Shown here: piece after piece, positions 17,890 to 25,433 of the stretch
How positions within the stretch are numbered: the first letter of the stretch is position 1
Layout of the letters: the number at the start of each line of letters is the position of its first letter
Source of the DNA: an uncultured Lachnospiraceae bacterium
Lineage (GTDB): Bacteria > Bacillota > Clostridia > Lachnospirales > Lachnospiraceae
Length of the DNA stretch: 64,000 nucleotides
Direction of reading: 5' to 3'
Assembly (NCBI GenBank): GCA_910578795.1
Contig: CAJTSD010000002.1
Coordinates: 107,329 to 171,328 of the forward strand
The notes under the pieces: generated by a model
Seen by the model: the letters and a program-made list of their open reading frames with translations, nothing else
The model's database searches: none
Told to the model about the DNA's origin: nothing
Made by a program: the position numbers and the translations under genes

Positions 17890-18577
17890 CGTTCTGTTCC
17901 CCGCTTTTTGCAATCACAATGGAATAGTAGCCTGCTGCCTCGTCCAGCCCATCCGCCGTATACGACACGCGTTCGTTTTCCAGCCCGCAGTTTTCCACCA
18001 TATAGACAGTATCCGCCGTTTTATCAATCTGCTCCTTTAACCACTCCATTTGGCTCCCGATTTTCATAAACACCTTTGTTCCAGAAAGCTCTGCGGTTTC
18101 CTTTGGCACATATGCCGCCGGCAGGATATGAAGCTGCTGCGCCTGCTCCGCCAACGGAATATTCAGCCTTGCCGCTGCCGCGCAAAAAGACGGTATTCCG
18201 CTTACTATCTGCGTTTCATAGCCAAGCGCCTTTATTTTTTCATGAATATAACCGTACGTTGCATAAATCGTGGGGTCGCCGAGCACAAGGAATGCAACGT
18301 CCTTTCCCTGCTCCAGTATCCCTGCAATTTTCTGCGCACCGTCCGCGTGATACTGCTCCAGTTTTTGAGCGTCCATTGTCATGGGCATGGAAATCGTAAG
18401 GCATGGTTTCTCTTCTATCTGCACCACACCTGACGCAATTTTATATGCCAAACATTTGTTTTTATCATCTGACGGCACTGCGATATATTGGCATTCCTTT
18501 ATCACGCGCACCGCCTTTAAAGTCAGCAGTTCCGGGTCGCCCGGACCTACGCCTACACCGTATAATGTTCCCTTCAT
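17876..18577 (-). CDS. cbiL: Precorrin-2 / cobalt-precorrin-2 C20-methyltransferase
   Basis: First enzyme of the corrin branch encoded here; methylates C20. 233 residues, tetrapyrrole methylase fold: GTLYGVGVGPGDPELLTLKAVRVI at the N terminus, FLVLGDPTIYATYGYI, and VSGIPSFCAAAARLNIPL. The start MKGTLYG was set by GGGAGG 4 bases upstream. A longer in-frame reading of 30 codons would run through a structured repeat and is unlikely to be translated. It is the promoter-proximal gene of the 13-gene operon. Confidence 0.95.
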   Translation of the reverse strand: MKGTLYGVGVGPGDPELLTLKAVRVIKECQYIAVPSDDKNKCLAYKIASGVVQIEEKPCLTISMPMTMDAQKLEQYHADGAQKIAGILEQGKDVAFLVLGDPTIYATYGYIHEKIKALGYETQIVSGIPSFCAAAARLNIPLAEQAQQLHILPAAYVPKETAELSGTKVFMKIGSQMEWLKEQIDKTADTVYMVENCGLENERVSYTADGLDEAAGYYSIVIAKSGEQNDDAG

Positions 18578-18634
18578 GATGCCTCCCGTTTGACCGCGAT
18601 CTTGTTTTTCAAACAATTCCAGTATCTCATTCAT

Positions 18635-18841
18635 TACATTATTTTGCGGACTTTGCAGCCAGGGCAAAGTCCTACACTAAATTGTAACTACAGTATGTAA
18701 CAATCCAGCCTTCGGCTTCCTGTTACATGCATCAAGCCATGCATAACCACTTCGTGGTGGCTTGATGCTTTTCAACCACTACATTATTTTACGGACTTTG
18801 CAGCTAGGGCAAAGTCCTACATTAAATTGTAACTACAGTAT
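18635..18841 (-). repeat. Pair of 62-bp direct repeats enclosing two hairpins, leader of the cobalamin operon
   Basis: Two copies (18635-18696 and 18780-18841) differ at only three positions. Each holds the inverted repeat GGACTTTGC/GCAAAGTCC and the segment TAAATTGTAACTACAGTAT. Between them are a short hairpin GTAACA/TGTTAC with an inner AGCC-TTC-GGCT, and a long hairpin GCATCAAGCC/GGCTTGATGC with an inner ACCACTTCGTGGT. This fills the gap between the hypothetical gene at 18942 and cbiL. No B12-box is visible here. Confidence 0.85.
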
Positions 18842-18865
18842 ATCATTCCCTGAAAAATATGGCTA
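18837..18865 (-). promoter_or_regulatory. Candidate promoter of the cobalamin operon
   Basis: On the minus strand, TAGCCA (18865-18860) and TATACT (18842-18837) are separated by 17 bases. The -10 lies at the outer edge of the distal 62-bp repeat, so the transcript would begin inside that repeat and carry both repeats and hairpins as a 5' leader of over 200 bases. Weak -35; position inferred. Confidence 0.45.
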
Positions 18866-18941
18866 TTCTTTTTGTAAAAAATGGATTATAATGGTAATTA
18901 TTATATAAGGTTTATGCCACAAACGGAAAGGAGTATCAAAT

Positions 18942-19532
18942 ATGGGGTTATTTTTACAGACCGCAATTATACCGGATTGCAGTGAGGGTGCGGTCCGAAA
19001 CGCGGTTGCGGCAGTCGCCGAACAGTATTCACACCCGCTGGAGGACGAAAGCTTCAACGAGGAGGACGCGTATCACATTATTGACCTGATACCCAAGGAC
19101 TGCAAATACCAGTCCACAAAGGACGGCGTCAGTATTTTATTTAATGAGGACTGTAACGGGTATGAGGATCTTGCGGGCGCCATTTCCGAGGAATTGGGAA
19201 AAGCCGTTTTATTATTGTATATCTATGACGGCGATTTTTGGGGATACTATCTATATGACAAAGGCTTGGAAATTGACCACTTCGTCCCAATGCCGGACTA
19301 TTTTGACGAAACGACGCAGGACACTATGGCGCAGATGAAGGGAAACGCGGGCATTATCGCCAAGTATTTCCATGTGGACAAGGCTTCCATTGAACGGTAT
19401 ATCGTGTTTTGGACAAACGCCATGCGCAGAAGCTACAGTGAAAAGGCATACGAGGACGACGAGTTCGGACAGTGCGAGGACTGGCAGATGGTTGATTTTA
19501 TGAGAAAATTAGGCTATCCATACGAATGGTAG
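18942..19532 (+). CDS. Hypothetical protein, acidic, 196 residues
   Basis: I do not recognise the family. It is an acidic soluble protein with no signal peptide or membrane segment. The N terminus MGLFLQTAIIPDCSEGAVRNAVAAVAEQ suggests an alpha/beta start; the middle has aromatic LLLYIYDGDFWGYYLYDKGLEIDHFVPMPDYFDE; the C terminus is FMRKLGYPYEW. The pattern of short beta strands with many Asp, Glu and Trp resembles immunity-like or SMI1-type proteins only in general character. AAAGGAG ribosome binding site; a TATAAT at 18887-18892 could be its -10. It stands alone between the divergent cobalamin operon and the SDR gene. Confidence 0.8.
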   Translation: MGLFLQTAIIPDCSEGAVRNAVAAVAEQYSHPLEDESFNEEDAYHIIDLIPKDCKYQSTKDGVSILFNEDCNGYEDLAGAISEELGKAVLLLYIYDGDFWGYYLYDKGLEIDHFVPMPDYFDETTQDTMAQMKGNAGIIAKYFHVDKASIERYIVFWTNAMRRSYSEKAYEDDEFGQCEDWQMVDFMRKLGYPYEW

Positions 19533-19599
19533 GTATTTCTAACAGATAGGATTTAATAATAGAAGCGGACGCGAAAACGCTTCAGAATGGAGGATTTTT

Positions 19600-20400
19600 A
19601 TGGGATTTTTAACAGGAAAGACTGCAATTATCACAGGCGCAGGCAGGGCAGTTTTGAGTGACGGCAGGTGCGGATCTATCGGCTACGGAATTGCGACGGC
19701 GTATGCGAAAGAAGGCGCAAATCTCGTGATTACAGGGCGGAACGTGAAAAAACTGGAGTCGGCGAAAGAAGAGCTGGAGCGGCTTTACAACATTCAGGTG
19801 TTGATTGTCCAGGCGGACGTGAACGCAGGCGCGGACAACGAGGCAGTTGTTGCAAATGTTGTGAAGCAGACGATTGACACCTTTGGAAGCATTGATGTTT
19901 TGATTAACAATGCGCAGGCTTCTGCTTCCGGCGTGCCTTTGGCGGAGCATACTACGGAACAGTTTGACCTTGCGCTTTATTCGGGACTGTATGCGGCATT
20001 TTATTATATGAAAGCGTGCTACCCCTATTTGGCAGAGGCGAAGGGTTCCGTGATTAATTTCGCTTCCGGCGCAGGACTGTTCGGCAACTTCGGGCAGTGC
20101 GCTTACGCGGCGGCAAAAGAGGGTATCCGCGGACTGACGCGTGTTGCGGCAACGGAGTGGGCAAAGGACGGAATTAATGTCAATATTATCTGTCCGCTCG
20201 CGTGGACGGCGCAGCTGGAGCAGTTTGAGAAGGCATATCCCGATGCGTTTAAGGCGAATGTGAAGATGCCCCCGGCTGGACATTACGGGGATTCGGAGTT
20301 GGAAATCGGACGCGTGTGCGTGCAGCTTGCGTCGCCGGATTTCAAGTATCTGACGGGCGAAACGCTGACGCTGGAGGGCGGTATGGGATTAAGACCATAA
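19600..20400 (+). CDS. Short-chain dehydrogenase/reductase (SDR) family oxidoreductase
   Basis: NAD(P)-dependent oxidoreductase of 266 residues, classical SDR fold. The cofactor motif near residue 11 is TGAGRAVLSDGRCGSIGYGIA, an expanded version of TGxxxGxG with an insert. NNAQ replaces the usual NNAG, the catalytic Ser is in NFASGAG, and YAAAK gives the Tyr-Lys pair. The C terminus LTGETLTLEGGMGL is FabG-like. The expanded glycine loop suggests the BaiA/enoyl-type group, but the substrate cannot be named. GGAGG 6 bases before the start; single-gene unit ended by a terminator. Confidence 0.92.
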   Translation: MGFLTGKTAIITGAGRAVLSDGRCGSIGYGIATAYAKEGANLVITGRNVKKLESAKEELERLYNIQVLIVQADVNAGADNEAVVANVVKQTIDTFGSIDVLINNAQASASGVPLAEHTTEQFDLALYSGLYAAFYYMKACYPYLAEAKGSVINFASGAGLFGNFGQCAYAAAKEGIRGLTRVAATEWAKDGINVNIICPLAWTAQLEQFEKAYPDAFKANVKMPPAGHYGDSELEIGRVCVQLASPDFKYLTGETLTLEGGMGLRP

Positions 20401-20406
20401 AGGAAT

Positions 20407-20440
20407 CGAGTAGGGAAATTTTTTCCCTACTCGCATTTTT
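20407..20440 (+). terminator. Rho-independent terminator after the SDR gene
   Basis: CGAGTAGGGAAA/TTTCCCTACTCG with a four-base loop followed by CATTTTT. The first arm (AATCGAGTAGGG) is the same sequence as the first arm of the roughly 100-nt repeat at 23172, 47311 and 50969, so this may be a shortened relative of that family. Confidence 0.88.
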
Positions 20441-20441
20441 G

Positions 20442-20624
20442 CTATTCTTTTATTCTGTCAATTTCTGTCACATTAAGATCTGAAGCTTTCAATATCATCT
20501 ATAAATCAATATATCGTTCTTTTAATTCCTTATAAACTGCTGAATCTTTCTCTGCCAACAGCATATATCACTGAATTCGAGAAAACTCTTCAACAGATAT
20601 TTTCAACGTTTCTTATTCTAGCAT
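20442..20624 (-). pseudogene. Remnant of a small (60-residue) helical protein gene with three in-frame stops
   Basis: On the minus strand an ATG seven bases after GGGGGAG opens a frame that continues for 60 codons but contains TAA at codon 4, TGA at codon 19 and TAG at codon 42. The coding character between them is clear: KISVEEFSRIQ, then YMLLAEKDSAVYKELKERYIDL, then MILKASDLNVTEIDRIKE and a final TAG. Charge pattern and spacing suggest a small helical cytosolic protein. No frameshift is needed, so decay was by point mutation. Function unknown. Confidence 0.7.
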
Positions 20625-20706
20625 ACAATTACTCCCCCGCTTTGTCGAACGCAATTATTGCCTGCTACTATTTTATTATAGACGAATATAGAAAGAGTGC
20701 AAAGGA

Positions 20707-22689
20707 TTATTCGGCAAAGGTTTCTGCAATGGCATGTATCTGCATGCCGTATCCTTCCTGTGCATCAACGGGATAGCGGGAAAAAATGCACCACGTATCA
20801 GTTTGTCCCTCCTTCAACTCGACACTGTAAACCGTGTCCCCGTCCTGCCGGAGCATTCTGTCATCAATTTTGACATAGCCTTTATCCTGCAATTCTTTTT
20901 GCGCCTCGTCCAAAGTCCTGCCTTCGAAACGGACAATCCAAAACCGGACGTCCTCGTTGTTCCATGCGGTCCATGCATCATAAAGATACGGTTTCCATTC
21001 TTCCTCGAAATCCTCCCAGTTCTCGAAATCGCAAGGATACCATTCTCCGTCAGGCTGGTAAAACGTATATCCGTTTCCCTCTATCAGCGTGGCAGGCAGC
21101 GTGCACAGCTCTCCCTCCTGCGAAAACGTCAGCGTCGGTGTTTCCTGCGACTGTTCTGCCAACGCGAGCCGATGTTCCAAATCATGTGTAAACGTTTCAT
21201 CACCTGCTTCACAATCATTCTCAAACATGCGCGTCAAAAATGTCAGTGTATCCCCGTCCTGTCGGAAAATAAGGTATCTGCTGTTTGGATAATTGGGAAC
21301 CACCCAGCCGTCCTCCGTCATGGTCATGCCGCCTACAAGGAATACGTCCTCGGGCTGTTCGGATAAGAACTCAATATTCATGCGGTACACCTGCAGCACC
21401 ATGCCCTGAAAATCCTCGTATGTGTAACAATGTGCAAGCGATTCGATGCGCCAATCACTGTAATGATTGCCGGGACTTTCTCTTACGGCGTGCTGATATT
21501 CCTCGACGGTCCACATCTGCGCCTCCCCGCGTACAATATCCGGAACGTCCGCATCAGCCGTCACTTTCTCCTCCGGCTCGGACGGTTCTGTTTCAGCAAA
21601 TGAGTCAGTTGACAGTTCTTCCTTCTCCTCGGATTGTTGCGGCGCCTTTGGTGCGGGTTCGCTTGCGGCTGTGCACCCTATCAGCATTCCCAAGCTGATT
21701 GTTAAAAAAATGACAAACAGTAAAATACCGACACCGTTTTTCTTTGCGTTTTTGCGCAGGATATTCTGAAACCGTTTCTTCATCACTTTTTTCCCTCCGT
21801 AAAATTGTGTGGACAGCACGGTCCATTTCGTGCATTGCTTATGGAGCGTGGATAGCAGCGTTTCGGTGTAGGCTTTTTTCTGCGCGAAGTCTGCGCCCTG
21901 CGTTACGCGCTCGTCACAGGACAGCTCCATGTCAACCGTTGCCTCTTTTCGCATTAGCCAAATAAGCGGATTAAACCAGTGAACTGCATTTGCCGTTACC
22001 AAAAGCAGCTTCATGCTGACGTCTCCCCGTTTTAAATGGACGAGTTCGTGCTTTAGGATAAAATACAGTTCCTCCGCACTGTATTCTGCGCTTGGCAAAA
22101 CAAGGACCGCACAAAAAAATCCGAGCATCATAGGGCTTGCAGCGTCGGCAGATACGATTGGCAAAACGCTGCGTCCTATTGCAAGCTCCTGTTTCAATTG
22201 CATTATTTGACACAAAATGCGGCGGTCTTTTATCACTGTTCCTGTTCTGAACAATTGCCTTTTGTATCGCGTGTAGCTTATCAGATGAAAGCCGATAAAG
22301 CAAAGACCGCCTGCTGCCCACAGCATTACCGTGGCATTCAGCAGCGTGGTTTGAATACGGTTTCCTTTGGAAGGCACGGTGATTGGCGCTGTCATTTGCA
22401 CTGGTAGCTCGACCATTACCCGTGCCGGCTTGCGCAGCGGCATAGAAGTGTTGTTTTGTTGTGTTTGGGCTGTTTGCTGTATTTTTTCCTGCTGCAATGG
22501 TTGCAGCGCACTGCGTATATCCGTGCCGCTAAAAGGAAGGAGCAGGCGCACTGCCAAAAAAAGCCAAATCCAGTATTTCCATTTTGCGGCGTAGCGTTTG
22601 TCTAAAAACGGCATCAATGCAATCAGCAAGACGGTAATCAGACTGACGGATATGGAGCCTGCCAACACGGAAAGAAAGATGTTTGTCAT
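20707..22689 (-). CDS. BlaR1/MecR1-type M56 family membrane metallopeptidase (signal transducer)
   Basis: 660 residues. The N-terminal half has membrane helices (about 4-30, 36-54, 117-138) around a zinc-protease site HELVH (214-218) in a cytosolic loop, as in BlaR1. After a last helix near residue 325-345 (GVGILLFVIFLTISLGMLIGC) the outer part is an acidic linker and a domain with DGWVVPNYPNSRYLIF and similar blocks. I see no penicillin-binding SxxK/KTG pattern, so the sensed signal is probably not a beta-lactam. The start overlaps the repressor gene stop by four bases; the pair should work as sensor-protease and repressor. Confidence 0.88.
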   Translation of the reverse strand: MTNIFLSVLAGSISVSLITVLLIALMPFLDKRYAAKWKYWIWLFLAVRLLLPFSGTDIRSALQPLQQEKIQQTAQTQQNNTSMPLRKPARVMVELPVQMTAPITVPSKGNRIQTTLLNATVMLWAAGGLCFIGFHLISYTRYKRQLFRTGTVIKDRRILCQIMQLKQELAIGRSVLPIVSADAASPMMLGFFCAVLVLPSAEYSAEELYFILKHELVHLKRGDVSMKLLLVTANAVHWFNPLIWLMRKEATVDMELSCDERVTQGADFAQKKAYTETLLSTLHKQCTKWTVLSTQFYGGKKVMKKRFQNILRKNAKKNGVGILLFVIFLTISLGMLIGCTAASEPAPKAPQQSEEKEELSTDSFAETEPSEPEEKVTADADVPDIVRGEAQMWTVEEYQHAVRESPGNHYSDWRIESLAHCYTYEDFQGMVLQVYRMNIEFLSEQPEDVFLVGGMTMTEDGWVVPNYPNSRYLIFRQDGDTLTFLTRMFENDCEAGDETFTHDLEHRLALAEQSQETPTLTFSQEGELCTLPATLIEGNGYTFYQPDGEWYPCDFENWEDFEEEWKPYLYDAWTAWNNEDVRFWIVRFEGRTLDEAQKELQDKGYVKIDDRMLRQDGDTVYSVELKEGQTDTWCIFSRYPVDAQEGYGMQIHAIAETFAE

Positions 22690-23075
22690 GATTGTTCTTC
22701 CTCCAATTTATCTAAAAAAGCGCGGAGCTCTTCCACATCAGAAGGTTTGATTGCTTTGCTGTTGTAGAGCGTGGCAACCATATTTTGTATGGAATTGTTG
22801 TAAAGCTTTTCCAAGAAATGTTTGCTTGCTCCTGCTTTATAGTCGTTTTCCGAAATCGCCGGCGTGTAAAGATTGCTGCCTGTTGAACGGTCACAGTTGA
22901 CAAAGCCTTTGTCGGACAGCCGTGTCAGGGAAGTCATCAGGGTGGAAAGCTGCCATTTTCTGCGGTCCTGCAATTCCTTTAAAATGTAATTTGACGTGAC
23001 TGGCGGTTCGCTGTCCCAAAGGACCTGCATAATTTCCAGTTCCGCCTCACCTAGTTTTTTGGGCATATTATTCAT
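22686..23075 (-). CDS. BlaI/MecI family transcriptional repressor
   Basis: 129-residue winged-helix repressor. LGEAELEIMQVLWDSEPPVTSNYILKEL is the family N terminus, followed by RRKWQLSTLMTSLTRLSDKGFVNCDR (recognition helix and wing), with the dimerisation helices after residue 80. In this family the membrane protease triggers cleavage or inactivation of the repressor. The promoter upstream contains two palindromic operators, so self-regulation is very likely. ATG at 23075 is about 12 bases from GGAG; an ATG three codons later is an alternative. Confidence 0.93.
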   Translation of the reverse strand: MNNMPKKLGEAELEIMQVLWDSEPPVTSNYILKELQDRRKWQLSTLMTSLTRLSDKGFVNCDRSTGSNLYTPAISENDYKAGASKHFLEKLYNNSIQNMVATLYNSKAIKPSDVEELRAFLDKLEEEQS

Positions 23076-23100
23076 ATAATGGGTATTCTCCTTTTCTTTG

Positions 23101-23149
23101 TTATACGTTTGTATAATTATATTATACGTGCGTATAATTACTTTGTCAA
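23101..23149 (-). promoter_or_regulatory. Promoter of the BlaI/BlaR1-type pair with two operators
   Basis: Minus strand: TTGACA (23149-23144), 17-base spacer, TATAAT (23126-23121). A perfect palindrome TTATACGTGCGTATAA (23122-23137) covers the spacer and -10, and a near-perfect one TTATACGTTTGTATAA (23101-23116) lies downstream. Their centres are 21 bp apart, two helical turns, so bound dimers would sit on the same face. Confidence 0.85.
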
Positions 23150-23171
23150 GCAGTTTTCGTTTGGGTGCCTG

Positions 23172-23274
23172 TGTGCAATCAAGTAGGGGAACGACCTTCC
23201 CCCCCTACTCGCCGCGCGCCCCGTGCGCCGCCTTTGCGGCATACTTCCTTTGCACGGAGCTGTGCATAATAAAA
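23172..23274 (+). repeat. Structured intergenic repeat (about 100 nt), copy A
   Basis: Begins TGTGCAATCAAGTAGGGGAA and ends TGTGCATAATAAAA. Inside are hairpins AAGTAGGGG/CCCCCCTACT, and CCCGTGC/GCACGGA enclosing GCCGC/GCGGC. It shares about 75% of its sequence with the reverse complement of copy B at 47311. It fills the gap between the repressor promoter and the end of the sugar-binding protein gene. Confidence 0.8.
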
Positions 23275-23300
23275 GCTACAACCTTATAACCCCATAGCCT

Positions 23301-24338
23301 CTAATATTCTCTGCTCTCAAGCAGCGTTTCAATGTCCATTCGATAATCAAAATATGTTTCGTCTATATGCTGCACTTTCTCAACCGGCTCACCGCGCTCA
23401 AGCTTTTGGATGGTTTCCTCTACTAAAGGCGCAATAATCGGATTACACTCAAAATCCGCCATGATCTCCCCCTTCTGCACCAGCAGCAGCGCATCGCGCA
23501 CCGCATCAAACGAGAGAATCATGATATCCCCGTTTTTCCCAAGCTTTAAGCCCGCTTCTTTGATTGCTTCAATCGCACCAAATGCCATATTGTCATTCTC
23601 ACAAATCACTACATCAATATCATCATACGTTTCAAGGAAATATTCCATCACCTCATACGCCTTTGCCTGCGTGAAATCCCCTGACTGATATTCCAGCATA
23701 TTCCAGTTCGCGTGTTTTTCCATAACCTCTGCAAAGCCGGACGTCCTGCCAATCTGCGCGGTTGAACCAAGCGTTCCCTGCAGCGTGACAAGGTTTATTT
23801 CCTTTTTCCCCCTGCCGCGCGACTCCAAGTACGCCGCAAGCCATTCGCCCGCGTTTCTCCCCTCCTGCATGAAATCGCTTCCGACATGGCAGGTATAAAG
23901 GCTCTCGTCCTCCACCGACACATTCCTGTCCGCAATAATCACCGGAATGCCTGCGTCCTGCGCCTCCTTTAACACCGCGTCCCAGCCCGTCTCCACAATC
24001 GGATCAAGCACGATATAGTCAACACCCTTTAAAATGAACTTCCGCAGCGCCTTCACCTGATTTTCCTGCTTCTGCTGTCCATCCTCAAAAATTAAATAAT
24101 AGCCCTTTTCCTGCGTAAAAGTTTCTATATACGCCTTTGTGTTGGTTGTGCGCCAGTCCGATTCCGATCCAACCTGTGATATTCCAATCACAATGTCGTC
24201 CTCGTCCGGCATACTCTCGCTCTCCAGGTCCGTTTCCGACGTCGCCGTCGTATCACGCCCCGCGCCACAGCCTGTCAACAGCACAAAACAAAGTGCAAAA
24301 ACGGATATGAACAAATTGTTCCTTCTTCTCTTAATCAT
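23301..24338 (-). CDS. Sugar ABC transporter substrate-binding lipoprotein (YtfQ/RbsB type), second copy
   Basis: About 345 residues. The signal peptide LFISVFALCFVLLTGC ends in a lipobox Cys, followed by an acidic linker, then the periplasmic-binding type 1 fold: IGISQVGSESDWRTTNTKAY, VDYIVLDPIVETGWDAVLKEAQDAGIPVIIADRN, and CENDNMAFGAIEAIKEAG. It is clearly homologous to the binding protein at 28298 but more diverged and with different codon character, so it is probably a paralogue with altered affinity or ligand. It lies behind a terminator after the permease genes. MIKRRRN was chosen as start by AGGAGG 8 bases upstream. Confidence 0.92.
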   Translation of the reverse strand: MIKRRRNNLFISVFALCFVLLTGCGAGRDTTATSETDLESESMPDEDDIVIGISQVGSESDWRTTNTKAYIETFTQEKGYYLIFEDGQQKQENQVKALRKFILKGVDYIVLDPIVETGWDAVLKEAQDAGIPVIIADRNVSVEDESLYTCHVGSDFMQEGRNAGEWLAAYLESRGRGKKEINLVTLQGTLGSTAQIGRTSGFAEVMEKHANWNMLEYQSGDFTQAKAYEVMEYFLETYDDIDVVICENDNMAFGAIEAIKEAGLKLGKNGDIMILSFDAVRDALLLVQKGEIMADFECNPIIAPLVEETIQKLERGEPVEKVQHIDETYFDYRMDIETLLESREY

Positions 24339-24357
24339 GCCTGCCACCTCCTGTCGA

Positions 24358-24407
24358 TAAAATTACCCCTGCCTTTTGCACAATGGCAAAGACAGGGGTA
24401 ACAAAAA
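24358..24407 (-). terminator. Terminator between the permease gene and the second binding-protein gene
   Basis: Minus strand: TTACCCCTGTCTTTGCC paired with AAAGGCAGGGGTAA, followed by TTTTAT. It should reduce readthrough from the transporter operon into the second binding protein. Confidence 0.8.
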
Positions 24408-24412
24408 TCACC

Positions 24413-25432
24413 TTATGCCTTCTTGCTTTCCTTAATTTTCGCAAAAATAGCCTGCAAAAGAATAAAGAAACATAGCAGAATCGCCGTAATAATATTCGCC
24501 CACGAACTTACCAGCTTACCGTTCGACTTCACCAACGTTGAAATCGTACCGTTGATAAGCACGCCGACAAGGGAACCAAGCACATTTCCCACACCGCCTG
24601 TCAAGAGCGTTCCGCCGATAACGGAAGAAGAAATCGCGTCCATTTCCAAACCGGTCGCCTGCGTTGTCGTACCGCACATTGTATTTAAACAATAGCAGAT
24701 ACCGCCGATTGATGTCAGGAAGCTGCAAAGCGTATAAGTAAGAAGCTTCGTCTTGCGGACATTCAATCCCATCAATGTAGCAGATACCTGATTGCCGCCC
24801 ACCGCATAAATGCTTCTGCCAAACTTTGTGTATTTCAGCATCAAGAACACCAGTACGACTACCAACAGTGCAACGACAACTGTCGGACGGATAAAGGGAA
24901 CCTGATAAATACCCTTCTTATTTGTATATCCGCCAAACGGAATATTAATCTTCATGTTCGAGATTGCCGTAAACAGTTTATCCGAAACGATACTTACCTG
25001 ATCCTTACAGATGACCGCCGTCATACCTCTTGCAAAGAACATTCCCGCCATCGTAACGATAAACGGCTGGATTTCAAGGTAAGCCACGCAATATCCCTGA
25101 ACAACACCAAACACAATACCGATAACCAATACCAAAATCATCAATACAGGGCTGCTCATTCCCCACTGCTCCATGCCGACTGCCAAAAACATACAATCCA
25201 TGGCAATCAGGGAACCGACAGAAATATCAATACCGCCTGTCAGCATGACACAGGTCATACCGCTTGCAACGGCAATCAGTCCCGCATTGTTAATCAATAC
25301 GTTTAAAAACGTCTGAAGATGGGTAAATCCCTTATCCGCATAGATAATGCAGCCGCCTAAATACATGACAACAAACAGGATTACCGTAATTGCCAATAAA
25401 ATATTATTGCCTCCAAGCTTGAACTTCTTCAT
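24413..25432 (-). CDS. Sugar ABC transporter permease (YjfF/RbsC type)
   Basis: 339-residue CUT2 permease with about eight to ten hydrophobic segments. Family blocks are LINNAGLIAVASGMTCVMLTGGIDISVGSLIA near residue 45 and YAVGGNQVSATLMGLNVRKTKLLTY, followed by SSVIGGTLLTGGVGNVLGSLVGVLI. It overlaps nothing but begins one base before the preceding stop region, with GGAGG upstream of MKKFKLGG. It pairs with the next permease and the ATPase at 26574. Confidence 0.93.
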   Translation of the reverse strand: MKKFKLGGNNILLAITVILFVVMYLGGCIIYADKGFTHLQTFLNVLINNAGLIAVASGMTCVMLTGGIDISVGSLIAMDCMFLAVGMEQWGMSSPVLMILVLVIGIVFGVVQGYCVAYLEIQPFIVTMAGMFFARGMTAVICKDQVSIVSDKLFTAISNMKINIPFGGYTNKKGIYQVPFIRPTVVVALLVVVLVFLMLKYTKFGRSIYAVGGNQVSATLMGLNVRKTKLLTYTLCSFLTSIGGICYCLNTMCGTTTQATGLEMDAISSSVIGGTLLTGGVGNVLGSLVGVLINGTISTLVKSNGKLVSSWANIITAILLCFFILLQAIFAKIKESKKA

Positions 25433-25433
25433 C

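Noticed and set aside
18577..18667. 30-codon N-terminal extension of cbiL
   Set aside because: Runs through a structured direct repeat, while a strong ribosome binding site precedes the internal Met.
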